A stretch of 64,000 bases of DNA from Odontocerum albicorne (GCA_949825065.1 OX463859.1:24879847-24943846); one strand, 5' to 3'; positions 1 through 11,449 are shown, counted from the stretch's first letter. Notes: a model not told the origin generated them from the letters alone. A program made the numbers and translations.

Positions 1-240
1 TATTTTAGGGGACAAAATAAATTCTCCTTCAGCGCGATCTACACTAAAAAATCGAAATCGACTTTATTATTTCATGAGCGCGATGTCACATGGTGACGAA
101 AAAGGAACTGCCCAAAAGCACTCTTCCGGTAGTGACACGCCTGAGTGTAAAAATAATAGTGGTGACGACAGACTTATGGCCCGACATCACGGGAAAAGGA
201 AACAGACTCGCAGCGAATATTTTTTTCCCTCATAAAGTGG
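1..240 (-). repeat. Interspersed repeat family H, copy 1 (runs off the window edge)
   Basis: Read on the minus strand, this matches segments near 22.95-23.17 kb and 37.1-37.7 kb. Shared blocks include a TTTTTACACTCAGG block, the run CAGTTCCTTTTTCGTCAC and TTTTAGTGTAGATCGCG. There is no coding potential. This copy is uninterrupted at the point where the 37-kb copy carries a Penelope-like insertion, so it acts as the empty-site reference. The element class is unknown. Confidence 0.7.
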
Positions 241-439
241 CTTAAGGCTTGGAGTTCAAAAAGCCCAGCAAGTTGCCAGTCCTTACACAGAAAATTTCAA
301 ATACAACCAATCTATATTTTGACATTAAGTATTTTTTTTACAATGCAAAGTCCATTTTGACCATTGAAATAATTATATTGTAGTAATACCTCGTCAATAA
401 TAATGGAAGTACCATAAATGTTTTTTTTTTTTACACTGT

Positions 440-755
440 AACATATTTATCTTCGTGCTGCTTCATGTTGTCGTCGTGTTGCTGTTTCTCTGGATTATCG
501 CTTATTCGTTGTGATTGACGCGATCGTCTATTCCTTTTAGCACTCACTATTGGTTTTCAGCTATCTTATCAATTCGATCCATACTATTATGTCTGTTAAC
601 ATATTTATCTTCGTGCTGCTTCATGTTGTCGTCGTGTTGCTGTTTCTCTGGATTCTCGCTTATTCGTTGTGATTGACGCGATCGTCTATTCCTTTTAGCA
701 CTCACTATTGGTTTTCAGCTATCTTATCAATTCGATCCATACTATTATGTCTGTT
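440..755. repeat. Recent tandem duplication of a 158-bp unit
   Basis: Two head-to-tail copies (440-597 and 598-755) are almost identical; I see one difference (GGATTATCGC against GGATTCTCGC). The near-identity implies a recent event. No ORF or known element was recognised in the unit. Confidence 0.95.
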
Positions 756-1740
756 ATAGTTCAAACAATTAAATAAAAATCAAATGATAACGGAATCCGT
801 CCCTGGAAAGAATGAATTTTTTTAAAAAAGGCAATCCTCCCAAACTTCATACATTATGAGTCAATTTAATAATAAACAAAACAATATAGTATCCTAGATA
901 ATTTAAAGTTTCAACAGATTAAACTTAAAAAATAACAATCTATCTATAAATGGAAGAGCTCCTCGAAGAAAGAAGAAATGCAACATTCATTGTACGCGTT
1001 AAAGAAATGGCTTTATAATAATTCGTTCGAATATTTATATATTTTTTTGTTCAACAGTAAAATTACCACTACTTAATTAATTTATTCCTTTCCATTGTTA
1101 TTTTGTCTTATAATCATATAAAAAAATGACAGCTGTCAAAATTAGAATATTTGTATTAATCAAATAAAATAAAAAAAAAAAAATGTATAATTATGACGTT
1201 ATTTTCAATAACTACTTAATTACTGTGATACCGTTATTATGACAACAGGTTTTGTAATACACGTACGTAAGTATAACCGATTTTATATATTATTGTTTGA
1301 TTGAACAAATTTAAATACATATTTTGAACTAAGAGTGCGCATGGATACAAAATATAATGTTAAAAAAACTATGCAAATTAAAACATTTAACATGACTCAT
1401 ACAAAACTTTAAGTAGAAGAAATAAACATACTGCTGCGTAGATAAGCACACAACCAGCCATGGCTTAACATGTTCAGAGTCGTAGCCCGCGCGTAAGTGG
1501 AATCTCAAAAAACAGAAAAAATATTCTATGAGATAAAATAAAACATAAATAAAAAGTTCTTTACACAGATATTTAAAAATCTGGATTTATTTAAAGTAAA
1601 ATAAGAAAAAATACTTTATTCAAAAGTAAATCATGTTGGAAGTATATTCAATATTTAGGAAAACATGTTCTTAAACGAAGTAATAAATAACACATCGATC
1701 AATAAGTCGAGGGACTCACTACTAAAAAAAACATTTGTTT
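756..1740. other. No gene seen
   Basis: AT-rich sequence with many short homopolymers. I see no coding region, RNA gene or clear repeat. Confidence 0.6.
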
Positions 1741-1744
1741 GCCA

Positions 1745-1950
1745 AAATTCTTCTTTATTCATCAACATAGTCTCCTTCAAGAGCGATACATTCATTCCAA
1801 CGCTTTCCTAACTTTTCTATGCCAGCCGTGTAGAACGATTTATCTTTGGTTTTAAAATAAGCGTTAGTTTCGGCAATCACTTCGTTATTGGAGCCAAATC
1901 TCTTTTCCTGGAGGATCTTTTTGAGGTCTGCGAACAGTCCATCAGCTCAA
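1745..1950 (-). pseudogene. Mariner transposase C-terminal fragment
   Basis: The minus strand encodes a readable mariner transposase C-terminus: a DLKKIL-like stretch, then FGSNNEVIAETNAYF, GIEKLGKRWNECI and ALEGDYV before a stop. In the family this region follows the third catalytic aspartate. The HTH region and the first two catalytic aspartates are absent and no terminal inverted repeats frame it, so this is a dead fragment. The sequence 5' of the coding piece changes abruptly near 1950 to unrelated AT-rich DNA. Confidence 0.85.
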
Positions 1951-1999
1951 ATATAAAAAAAATATAGAACAAATACAAAAAAAAAACTCCTCAGATATC

Positions 2000-2370
2000 T
2001 TTGGTACAGAACAATGGGCGATTACCCAAAATATGCTCACCATGCCGAACTTCTCACGGTGTGTAACTATAGAAGCCTCGAAACAAGAAGGCAAGAATCC
2101 ATTGCGATATTCCTAACAAAGATTTTCCAAGGTGGCTTTAACTGTGCCGCGATTCTAGAAGCACTAAGTTTATATGTACCCAAGAAATGTAGCCGTGCAA
2201 GGAATCACCCTCTGTTCTACATACCAACTTACAGGACGAATATCATGGCTAAACACTCAGTCACACGTACTATAGTATAGAGATATTGAACCAACTGAAT
2301 GGCACTGTTGATATATTCTCGGTACCGTCTAGCAGTATGAGAAGAATCCTGGCTGATATTATTCCTAACG
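2000..2370 (+). pseudogene. Non-LTR retrotransposon ORF2 C-terminal remnant
   Basis: The first frame reads SLETRRQESIAIFLTKIFQGG, then a P-rich segment and RNHPLFYIPTYRTN. A second frame, after a shift near 2265, continues with EILNQLNGTVDIF and RRIL. This order (sLe.RR...lyKi..g, rpLF.iP..RTN, LNql...DiF) is the usual C-terminal tail of Jockey/CR1-type reverse transcriptase proteins. No RT catalytic core is present, so the copy is 5'-truncated and frameshifted. It resembles the remnant at 56.8-57.1 kb. Confidence 0.7.
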
Positions 2371-3685
2371 AATAAGATAATTCTAGAAGCAGACTCTCTT
2401 TGTTTAACAGGAGAAATCCGTGCAAAAAAAAAATTTTTTTTATACAAATAATAAATAGTCGTGGTTCTTTGAACTCGGCGCACCACCTGTATCCATCTTT
2501 TTCGGTTCTGGGTTATGTTAAAAGCAACGTTTAAAAATAATCCTGTTACCTCATTTATTTGATGCTTCTATCTTATAGGATACATTATTTTTACTCGCCT
2601 TTCCTTAACTGTCTCCGTGATCTCTCAGCTTCATTGGACTGTCATCATTAACAAATAAAAGAGTAATAAATTATAATACAACTCCATAGTGATTAAATGA
2701 ATAATACTTTAAAATGACCTTTATTATTAACAAAATTTTCTCTACCAACGTTAAGAAAACACCAAAAATTAGACATTTTCTTAAGCTCTTCAGACCTGGT
2801 GTCCATTAGAATGGACACAGAGTTTATATGCACTTTGTAAACAACTTTGTGGTATATTTCTGTTCCCATTGATAACAAATAATGTGTAGGAAACTGTATT
2901 ATCGGCTTGGAACGTTATCTATCTAAACTTAAACGACACAATGTTGCATTTAGCGTAAATAATACACTCGGAAACAAGAACATTTTTTTAAAACTTTACA
3001 ATTAATTCAGGTCTGAAGAGGTTAAGCTAACTAAAGAATACCTTAACAAGAAATGAAAATAAACCCTTTTTTGCGTGTTAATCAACTGTTGAAAGATTAG
3101 AAATGAAAAGAAAAGAGAACGAAGTAATCTAAAGTAAGCTGACTCGTACATGTGGATTATTATAATTTATAATTAGAGAAGTTTGAACGGTACGAGTAGA
3201 TACCACACAAACTCTTTTCAGGTACGTGTAAAACAACTAAAAACCTGAAAGTTTGAAAACATGAAAGAATATGGGCAATTCCACGTCTTTCTACCCGTAA
3301 GTAAGGGTTTATTTAATCTAGTAATTTTCTAAAATACAAATATATATATAAATATATCGCACCTCTTGTTCAATACTGTCACCTGTCCAAAAAAAAACTG
3401 AACGACCTAAGAATATTTTCAATTCATGTATTGCCAAATTTATATAACACCCTAAACTGTCCCGAAGTTTTAAAACACAACAATTTAAAAAAATTAAATA
3501 CAGCAATAGAATTTGGAAGAACAACAATAATGATACTAAGTTTATTGGATACAGTATGGGCTGGCCCTGTGGAGTGGCATTGTTTTCCTTTTAGTATTAG
3601 ATACCATATATGGGTAGCGTGTGCAGCTTTAGGAAGCCTTTGAATACAACTCTTTTTGGGAGGTCTTAACAAAATTTATAATATG
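2371..3685. other. No gene seen
   Basis: AT-rich intergenic sequence. Short open frames here have no recognisable motifs and look like chance. Confidence 0.6.
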
Positions 3686-3689
3686 ACAA

Positions 3690-3790
3690 CACCTAAATCT
3701 GAATGTTTTACTATCACATATCGGAAGATCTACAAAGGTTTGTTTGTAGTTCGTCATTCCTTTGGTAAGTTTCCTGCGGTTTTCTTAACA
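3690..3790 (-). repeat. Interspersed repeat family K, fragment
   Basis: The block with ACACCTAAATCTGAATG, TCTACAAAGG and CTTTGGTAAGTTT matches 50.37-50.47 kb in the same orientation and, inverted, the repeats at 25.98-26.2 kb and 42.96 kb. Non-coding; element class unknown. Confidence 0.6.
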
Positions 3791-3888
3791 AATATGTTTT
3801 TCTGAATATATGCAGATACGGGAAAGTACCTAATCTAATGGCCGCAACCCCTACATCCTATCCTCACACTCAACTGATGTAAACATAG

Positions 3889-3962
3889 TAATTTGTTTTT
3901 ATCAAACACTGTTTATTCCATTTTTTATAACGGTATATGTAACCCTTCACTGGGGTGGTACT
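3889..3962 (-). mobile_element. Penelope-like element terminal fragment
   Basis: The fragment has ATCAAACACTGTTTATTCC followed by ATAACGGTATA, the same terminal block as in the PLE copies at 4.4, 20.75, 24.6 and 37.2 kb. It breaks off before the conserved CCGGTTTCAAGG core. About 470 bp of featureless sequence separate it from the opposite-orientation copy at 4437. Confidence 0.65.
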
Positions 3963-4436
3963 TGATCGAGGGGGATGATCGTACAAGATAAGCCTAGATA
4001 TATTTACGGCATCTGATTTACCATATTGCTTATATGAATCACATGAAACATATAATAATAAATATTTTATATCACTTTGTTTAAGCTATCAACAAACGAG
4101 ATTTATAATTATTAAATTCAAGATTAAACTGAATAAAAACAAATTTTCCTCAGAATACAGAATACGAGTGCAAGAGAAGTAGAACTAACTTCGAGTTCTA
4201 TAATAATTCTCCCGTACCCAGATTCTATCAATTAAGAAATACCTATGATATAGTCTCGGACATATTTGGTGACATCCTTAATGCCTTCAAATGTTCTCTC
4301 AGAGAGGGTTTTTGTTTGTTTATTTTTGTTTTTTTTTCTTTCGTTTCGCTGATTTTTTTTCTCTCAAACTTGACGAATGCTCTGAAAATATCTTGTTGTT
4401 TCTATATACGTTTTTATGGATATAGGAGTTGATAAG
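3963..4436. other. No gene seen between two opposed PLE fragments
   Basis: AT-rich, including pyrimidine-rich runs near 4310-4370. It lies between a minus-oriented and a plus-oriented PLE end and could be the decayed interior of one element with inverted ends, but I see no coding remnant. Confidence 0.4.
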
Positions 4437-4950
4437 ACTGTCTTGTTTGTGCTCCCCTGATGATGAAGTGAAAGCTTCGAAACCGGTAGGTTTATATCGT
4501 TATAAATAGTGGAATTTCGCGAATCCAGGTGTTATATTGTGAATCCAGGTGTTCGCTACCTGGATTCGCAAAATAACAAAGGTAGAAGACGTTATAAAGG
4601 TGTGCAAAAGAATGAAGTGGCAATGAGCCGGACACGTAGCCAGAATGTCAGACTTCCGGTGGACATCCGAAATAATCCAATGGTACCCAAGAGGCATAAA
4701 GAGGCCCAGAAGAAGACCGAAGGTACGCTGGATAGATGAAATCAGGAAGCATGGCAGCATCACATGGCATCAACGAGCAAAAAACCGAACTATTTGGAGT
4801 CAACTTGGGGAGACCTTCATCCAGCAGTGGATCGACCCTGGTTGACAATGATGATGATGTTGAAATAGTGGAATAAATAGTGCTTGATAAAAACAAATTA
4901 CAATGTATTTAAACCTCCACAATGTTAATTAATGCCTTAGCTATAAATAA
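4437..4950 (+). mobile_element. Penelope-like element 3' end, split by an RTE insertion
   Basis: The left part (to 4515) holds GTCTTGTTTGTGCTCCCCTG, CTGATGA (4457-4463), GAAA (4479-4482) and CCGGTAGG. The right part resumes at 4863 with AGTGGAATAAATAGTG and ends near GCCTTAGCTATAAATAA. The same blocks run uninterrupted in the copies at 20.88 and 37.48 kb. Placement in the PLE family rests on the GIY-YIG remnants next to the copies at 24.8 and 37.3 kb. Confidence 0.8.
4516..4862 (+). mobile_element. 5'-truncated RTE-type LINE insertion with 12-bp TSD
   Basis: The sequence AAATAGTGGAAT occurs on both sides (4504-4515 and 4863-4874) and only once in uninterrupted PLE copies. The insert encodes the very end of an RTE-type ORF: AGHVARM, then WTSEIIQWYPRGIKRPRRRP, RWIDEIRKH and LGETFIQQWIDPG, with the stop at 4843-4845. 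It finishes in a GATGATGATG microsatellite, a known style of RTE 3' end. A conserved Trp codon upstream has become a stop (4624-4626). At the 5' junction GCGAATCCAGGT is followed by its complement ACCTGGATTCGC, a small inverted repeat that may reflect template switching during insertion. Confidence 0.9.
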
Positions 4951-5392
4951 TATGTGTACATATTTTTTTTTGAAATATTTTTAAAAGTGGGTTTAAATCT
5001 TGGGTAAGAGTGCCCTTGAGGAAAGTTTGCTCATTAAATGGCGTTATAAAACTCTCATTTCCTTTTTTGTTATTATTACGAGGATAAGAAACTGGACTAT
5101 CTCCAAATAATATTAGTTTGAGTTGTGACGGCATTGCATAAAAAGAGCGATAAAATTCAAAGAAAGAAAATAAACTCGGTGAAAAATTGGAGACAAAGAA
5201 AGGGATTGTTATCCTTTTACCTTGCCTTGTAAACCAATGGAGGTTCTACAAAAATGAACTATTATTACATTTACTCGTTTTTTTGTTTCAGTGGTTTTCA
5301 GCACTTTGCGTTATTGGTGCTTTTAAGCTAACTGTTTTTGTATTGTTTTTTATTTATGAAAAAAAAAAACGTTTTTGTAAGACTTGAAATAC
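4951..5392. other. No gene seen
   Basis: AT-rich sequence with a poly-A/T-rich patch around 5350. Nothing recognisable. Confidence 0.55.
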
Positions 5393-5614
5393 ATTTATAT
5401 CATCACAATGTGTCCATTGCCGGGATAGTGGAAATAACCGATATCCATAGTTTTCTATTCAAACGTTAATGTTTCTATTCTCCAACATTCACATATTTCA
5501 TCATACACAATCTGCTGACTATCGTTTTCTTAATTTCTAATCATCTTGATCGAGTCATGATTATCTCAGTTTAATATCTTATACAAACACAATACAACTA
5601 AGACTTAATGAAGG
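5393..5614. repeat. Left copy of a duplicated block flanking the 81-bp array
   Basis: This block begins with one array-like unit (ACAATGTG...GATATCCATA). It then runs through a unique part containing CAATCTGCTGACTATCG and GACTTAATGAAGG. The same order recurs at 6440-6664 with modest divergence. Confidence 0.85.
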
Positions 5615-5699
5615 TATTTTTTAAAGAATGAATATGATCGAAGTCATACGTATCCTCATACCCTCGAACACAAGGGAGAAAAAGTGTCTGTGTCGTTCG

Positions 5700-5780
5700 A
5701 GGGGAGTAGCACAACGCGGGGTTCGAACCGACGACCTTTCGCACTGAAATCCAGTGCGTTACCGCGCGGTCATGCACCTC
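5700..5780 (-). repeat. tRNA-like SINE head
   Basis: Read on the minus strand there is a polymerase-III-like arrangement: GACCGCGCGGTAACGCACTG, an anticodon-like hairpin GCACT/AGTGC, and the box-B-like GGTTCGAACCCC. A proper acceptor stem and T stem do not form, and the anticodon loop lacks U33, so I call it a tRNA-derived retroposon rather than a functional tRNA. It sits between the duplicated block and the 81-bp array. Confidence 0.6.
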
Positions 5781-5784
5781 AACT

Positions 5785-6515
5785 GACTTTTATATCGTCA
5801 CAGTGTGCGGCAATGAATGCCGGAAAAGTTGAAAGAACCGATATCCATACTTTCCTTTGTATAACTATCTTTTATATTATCACAATGTGCGGCAATGGAT
5901 TCCGGAAAAATTAAAGAACCGATATCCATGCTTTTCTTTGTATAACTCACTTTTATATTATCACAATGTGCGGCAATGGATTCCGGAAAAATTAAAGAAC
6001 CGATATCCATGCTTTTCTTTGTATAACTCACTTTTATATTATCACAATGTGCGGCAATGGATTCCGGAAAAATTAAAGAACCGATATCCATGCTTTTCTT
6101 TGTATAACTCACTTTTATATTATCACAATGTGCGGCAATGGATTCCGGAAAAATTAAAGAACCGATATCCATGCTTTTCTTTGTATAACTCACTTTTATA
6201 TTATCACAATGTGCGGCAATGGATGCGGGAAAAAAATGAAAGAACCGATATCCATACTTTTCTTTGTATAACTTACTTTTATATCGTCACAATGTGCGGT
6301 AATGGATGCCGGAAAAGTTAAAAAAACCGATATCCATACTTTGATTTGTATAACTTACTTTTATATCATCACAATGTGCGATTATGGATGCCGGAATAGT
6401 TGAAAGAACCGATATGCACACTTTTCTTTGTATAACTTAGTTTTATATCACAATGTGCGGAAATAGATGCCAGAAAAGTTGAAAGAACCGATATGCATAC
6501 TTTTCTTTTCGAACG
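5785..6515. repeat. 81-bp tandem array, about nine units
   Basis: Each unit carries ATCACAATGTGCGGCAATGG, CCGGAAAA and ACCGATATCCAT. Central units are nearly identical; edge units diverge. Because 81 is divisible by three, both strands stay open over several units (a 154-aa plus frame and a 131-aa minus frame). These are repeat artefacts with no start context or domain. Confidence 0.95.
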
Positions 6516-6664
6516 TTCATGTTTCGACTCTCCGACATTCACACATTTCATCCTAAACAATCTGCTGACTATCGTTTTCTTAATTTATACTTTACTTGAT
6601 TGAGCCATGATTGTCTCAGTTTAATCTCTTATACAAATACAATACAATTAAGACTTAATGAAGG
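6440..6664. repeat. Right copy of the duplicated block
   Basis: Matches 5393-5614, again one array unit followed by the CAATCTGCTGACTATCG to GACTTAATGAAGG segment. The array therefore grew inside, or between, copies of a larger duplication. Confidence 0.85.
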
Positions 6665-6732
6665 TTTTCTTTTTATAACTAACTTTTATTTAATTTTCCT
6701 TAGTGATGCAATTCTCTCTCTCTCTCTTCGTG

Positions 6733-6806
6733 CATTTAAATGTGTTCCCACCGTACCCATAACACAACATTTAAATGTGTTCCCACCGTACCCATAACAC
6801 AACATT
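6733..6806. repeat. 35-bp perfect tandem duplication
   Basis: Two adjacent copies of a unit containing TGTTCCCACCGTACCCATAA, joined at CATTTAAATG. Confidence 0.9.
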
Positions 6807-8535
6807 TAAAATGTTCATAGTTTCCACAGAAAAGTGAACCGTCACTACATTAAAATCAGTGTGAAAAATGCTTAAAATTTCTGGATGTAGGGGACCACTT
6901 CACTAGACAAAACTTGCCACGATGTTACAATGCATTCACATTTTTACACATAATTAAATCTCAAGTTATCACACACACATTTCCCACTGCATTATAATCC
7001 CAACTACTACATCAAAATAATGTTCACAAACTCCTCATCATACGCTTTTAACTCGTATTATTTTATGACTGGATTAATTTCTTCATCTAACTCTTATACC
7101 TTCTTCATTTTTAAATTTATTAAAAAAAAACGTAATTACTCATTTTTGTCATGGTAATATTTTTACGTTTCGGTGACTAAAATACTTTATAATAATAATC
7201 ATCACCAAATCTCTACTGGGCAGAAACGAAAAACTTTGCCCTATCATATAATTTACTTTCACATGAACTCACATTTTGCTAGATAGAAGAAAAAATTTTT
7301 GGGCTTACGACATTATTTAAGATTGCCAGCTTGTATTTCAATAGTCCGGAAGGAACTCAGCTTGCCATTTTAAATGATCTTTTTAGGTTCACCTGGCACA
7401 ATGTTTTGTTTAATAATTGAATGGTCGCAATTAATTATTACTTGTAAAATTACGGTACAGATTGGGCAATCAACATGTACATTGTGTGGATTTTCACTAA
7501 GACTACTTACAAGAGTAAATTTAAGAAGTTGTTCTTGTCGGGATGTATTGATTGAATTGTACAGGTTTGCTTTGTTGTGTTGTTATTCTTAAACTGTTTT
7601 TTTTTCTATTCTATAAAAATACTTACATATCATTGTTAAGTAAAATTTCCTGTGGTTTCTATAATATTTTGTATCAAATCGGTAATTTGATCGTTAAAAA
7701 TAAATAAAATGAAAAAATTCAATTCTTACCTTAATCAGAATTTCCTTCAATCGTATAAGTAGACATGTTTGCCACCCACCTTATATTTTTGACGATAATC
7801 CAATATTTTAAAAGTAACAAAATCTTAAAACATTGCAGGTTCACATATGATCACCGTATTTCCTTTTCAGGGGAAATCACAGTGGACAGATCTGTTCATA
7901 TTTTTACCCACGCACACAGCACTTATCTCGTCAATACTTCTCAGCATTAAAGCTTATTTATTTCTCGTTCTCATTTTTATACCTGTCTAAATCACTTCAA
8001 CAATCTACTTACATTTTCTTCTCTGTCTCTCTTTTCCTCACTCTCTGCAAATGGAACTCTGATAATTTGGAAAATATTGTTTCTGTTTGGTTTTTGTATT
8101 AATACTACAATACATATAACTTAAAATTCACTTAACTTTGATTTGGAGCAGATAAAATGGTAGCCAGTCAAATTTTGTATACTAAGATCTTTGTTGTAGA
8201 AATAAAACTCTGTTTTCCACACAGTACGTGCGCCATGCAAACATTATTTGTGCATACGCAAATCGAATTTTTGCACTCAGTTTCCATCGGTCATAATCTG
8301 TTAATCTATTTTACGCGAGATTTTAGCCAGGGTTTAAACTAATGTAGGCCCAGTGAAAAATAATTACACTTTGCGAAAAAGCAGATGAGCGAGGTAATCA
8401 AATTAGTTTCGGGGTTTAGTAGTAAAAGGCAATCTGGGATATATTTATTCTTGAAAATTCAATATTTACAATATTGTATTATTTTCAGAAATCGCAACCA
8501 TTTAGAAGTATTCGTATTAAACTTTCGTTGTATAG
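6807..8535. other. No gene seen
   Basis: About 1.7 kb of AT-rich DNA. The open frames (all under 75 codons) lack motifs and reasonable codon composition. No inverted or tandem repeat was recognised. Confidence 0.55.
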
Positions 8536-8539
8536 TACA

Positions 8540-8720
8540 ACCTAGGCCTATTACCATGTGGCAATATCTTTCAAATAACTAGAAATATATTTAAGAGGCC
8601 TTGAATGAAAATCAGACTGAAACCCTTTAAAAAAAAACTGAATTTTAATGGGGATCGAACCTGCAGCCTCTGGGCTGGGAGACAACCGTCATACCAACTA
8701 GGCTACGGAGTTCGTCAGGT
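8540..8720 (-). repeat. tRNA-derived SINE
   Basis: On the minus strand the head reads TAGCCTAGTTGGTATGACGG (box-A-like) and GCAGGTTCGATCCCC (box B). It is followed by a body whose complement contains GGCAATATCTTTCAA, which recurs in the SINE at 15.45-15.65 kb. Confidence 0.75.
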
Positions 8721-8989
8721 ATAAAATAAATAAACAAGTTTATAACAATAAAATATTAATTAAAAGTGAAAATACAACAGATTATCCTTCGTAATTGATT
8801 ATGATTGTGAAACATTTTGTGAATGGAAGACCCCCGTGGGTGTATTGGTCTATAGTGTATAATCCGTTGCATTTCAGCAAGCATAAAATTTTGACTGACC
8901 AAACCCAAAGTTTCGATTGCAAGGATATCAATATTCCAAGACGATCGGCAGGTTTGATCTGCTGCAGCCTTTCACTAGACACAGTTTTA

Positions 8990-10120
8990 TATATAGGTTG
9001 TCCTGTAACTCGATGTCAAGCTAGTATCGAGGAAAAGGACAGCTTATGACGGTTCAGAGTTAAAAAAAACATCTTGCAAAATCCTAATGCTTTTCGGGTT
9101 GTAGGCATTTTTTTGAAAATTGTGAAATTAGCTACCCTGCGCCAAATGTGCTGTGACTACAAATTGCCATAATTTATGATTTTCATGGTTGTATTGCAAT
9201 CCTAGATGCCCTGATATTAGTCGGAGTCCGATATAAAACAAAAAAAAACCTCCACGTTCGAAAAAAAAAATGTTTTCCGATCATAAAAATTAGTATTTTT
9301 TATCAGCAAATTTTAACTCATCATACCGAAAAAATAATGTACTACGCTAACCTGGCAAGTTACATCAAAAGATAGCCTGTTTAGTCAGAATTTCAAAATA
9401 GTACAATACATACCTAATACGTATTTAAAAATAATTTAAAAAAAATAATTTCTGTACAATGATAAAACTTTTCAATAATCAAAGATCAAATTCAATACGT
9501 TTGAGCGAGACAAACGATACAGCGCATGAACGAGTTAGAGTAAGACAGCGAGTGTCGCCATTTGACATGAACTAGAGTGAGACAGATAGTCACCATTCGA
9601 CGTAAGTTAATATGAAGCTTCATTGAAAGGTGTCATTAAATACAGTAATTTATTTTTAAAAATTATTTTTAAAGGTGTAGTAGATATGCATTGTACTATT
9701 TTGAAATCCTGACTAAACAGGCCATATTTTGATGTAATTTGTCAGGTTAGCGTAGTACATTACTTTGTAGTATGACGAGTTAAATTTAGCTGATAAAAAA
9801 TATTAATTTTAATGATCGGACAAAAATAATATTTTTTTAACGTGAAGGTTTTTTTTTGTTTTACGAGTATATCGTACTCCGACTATTAACAGGGCTATCT
9901 AGGATTACGATACAACTATGAACATCATAAAATATGCCAATTTGTAGTCACAGCATATGAACATTTGGCGCAGGGTAGCTACTTTCTAAATTTTCAAAAA
10001 AATGCCTATAACCGAAAAATATAAGGCTTTTGCAAGAATTATTTTTTTAACTCGGAACCGTCATACGCTGGCCTTTTCCTCAATACCGGCTTGACATCGA
10101 GTTACAGGACACCCTGTATA
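8990..10120. mobile_element. Foldback element with inverted arms of about 450 bp
   Basis: The left arm (about 8990-9450) and right arm (about 9645-10120) are imperfect reverse complements over their full length. The ends read TATATAGGTTGTCCTG and, complemented from the right, TATACAGGGTGTCCTG. Shared internal blocks include GTAACTCGATGTCAAG, CTACCCTGCGCCAAATG, GGTTAGCGTAGTAC and GACTAAACAGGCC. The central 190 bp contain two diverged copies of a TAGAGTRAGACAG motif. There is no transposase frame, so it is non-autonomous. The superfamily cannot be fixed; a TA or TATA target duplication is possible. Confidence 0.9.
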
Positions 10121-10335
10121 AACGGTATATTGTACATTAACGGTATATTGTACATTAACGGTATATTGTACATTAACGGTATATTGTACCTTATCACAAT
10201 ATTCAAACTATTAGCATTAAAGGTATATTGTACATTATCACAATATTCAAACTATAAGCATTAACGGTATATTGTACCTTATCACAATATTCAAACTTTT
10301 AGCAATAACGGTATATTGTACATTATCACGATTTT
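10121..10335. repeat. Two-tier tandem array (18-bp then 44-bp units)
   Basis: Three to four 18-bp units around CGGTATATTGTACATTAA are followed by three 44-bp units that start with the same motif and add a TTATCACAATATTCAAAC segment. It abuts the right end of the foldback element. Confidence 0.9.
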
Positions 10336-11029
10336 TAACTCTCTCACTACATAATCAATCAATATCCAATGTTTCCCAATCTGTGTCATTAATTATCAAA
10401 AATGCTACGTGTTTGCAATTGGAGGCAACCGAGATCGCTTTACCATTCGTATCAATCAAATCTGGTTCAAGTACGTAGTCTCAATTCTGATATGGTTCAT
10501 AAAACTTATCGTTTTATGTTCGTTGCACCTTTTATATGTTTTCTGAAATGTGTTGAGTTTAAAGTGAAGCCGATTCGTGATAATTTCAATAAATAATTAT
10601 TGAATTCCTCAAACTAAAGCTTAAAGCTCTTCAGAAATATTTTTAAAATTTATGATTCTGAGAATCGTAACGAGTTAAACAAATTCTACATTTATGGCCT
10701 TTTGCCCAGTGTGCCTGAAATACCTGAAAAATCCTGGAAGGTCACGAGGGTCTATTACGTGCCGTCGGTCGATACTAAAAAAAGGGAAAGTCCCTGTTAA
10801 AAGTGAACTTGAAATAGACGCCCCTTAATCAGACATGCAATCTGTTTTGTTAACTCGGTGCCGCGAATTGGATTTAAGCTTACGCAATAGGGCACAGTAG
10901 CGGAGCTTATTTTGTAATTTGTACATAAATACTTAAAAAAAAAACAAAAAGTTTAAAAAAATATTATTTGATTTCCGGATTTCTGACGATCTTTGGACAA
11001 GATACTTGGCTTCCGATCGATGATGATCC
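10336..11029. other. No gene seen
   Basis: Slightly more GC-balanced around 10730-10900 but with no frame or element I can name. Confidence 0.5.
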
Positions 11030-11335
11030 TTGACAAGATACTTGACAAGATACTTGGCTTCCGTCCGGGGATTTCAAGTTCAATTCCAGACAGAACAGAA
11101 AAAAATAGGAAAAGGGTTGCAATCTGACAAAATATTTCACCTACTAACAATACTCGCGTATGAAAATGTTTGCGAGTGTTGTTGCCACTTCATGCGCGCT
11201 AGTATTGTTAACACGTGCGATGATGTGCAATGAATTTTGCGCTAGCTTTAGTGGTTCTTACCCCGAAGGCTTGAATATAATATTGTCTCCTGGCCACTTT
11301 CATTCATCTGAATTATAAATTCGGATGCATTGAAG
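11030..11335 (+). repeat. SINE body related to the 30.9-kb SINE
   Basis: Contains a degenerate box B (AAGTTCAATTCCAGACAG), then CAATCTGACAAAAT and TAACAATACTCGCGTA, and further downstream a short ATTCGGATGCATTGAAGGGG end. The same order occurs at 30880-31175 (GGTTCAATTCCCGA, ACAATACTCGCACGTA, ATTGAAGGGTGCC). A direct doubling of ACAAGATACTTGGCTTCCG lies just upstream (about 10999-11062). Confidence 0.65.
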
Positions 11336-11449
11336 GGGTTGGATAAGAAATTTCAAGCACAACTATTGTTTTTTAGTTCTTCTTGTTTTTAGTCGGGCAA
11401 CATTTTTTCTCTTTTCAGAGGGTTTTAATGGGCTTTTTAATGTATTATG

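Noticed and set aside
5700..5780. A functional tRNA gene
   Set aside because: Box A and B are recognisable, but acceptor and T stems do not pair and the anticodon loop is non-canonical. The other tRNA-like heads (8.6, 15.6, 19.7, 30.9, 31.7, 34.8, 35.7 kb) fail similarly and carry retroposon bodies.
5798..6321. 131-codon minus and 154-codon plus frames
   Set aside because: Periodic translations of the 81-bp array, open on both strands, with no domain.
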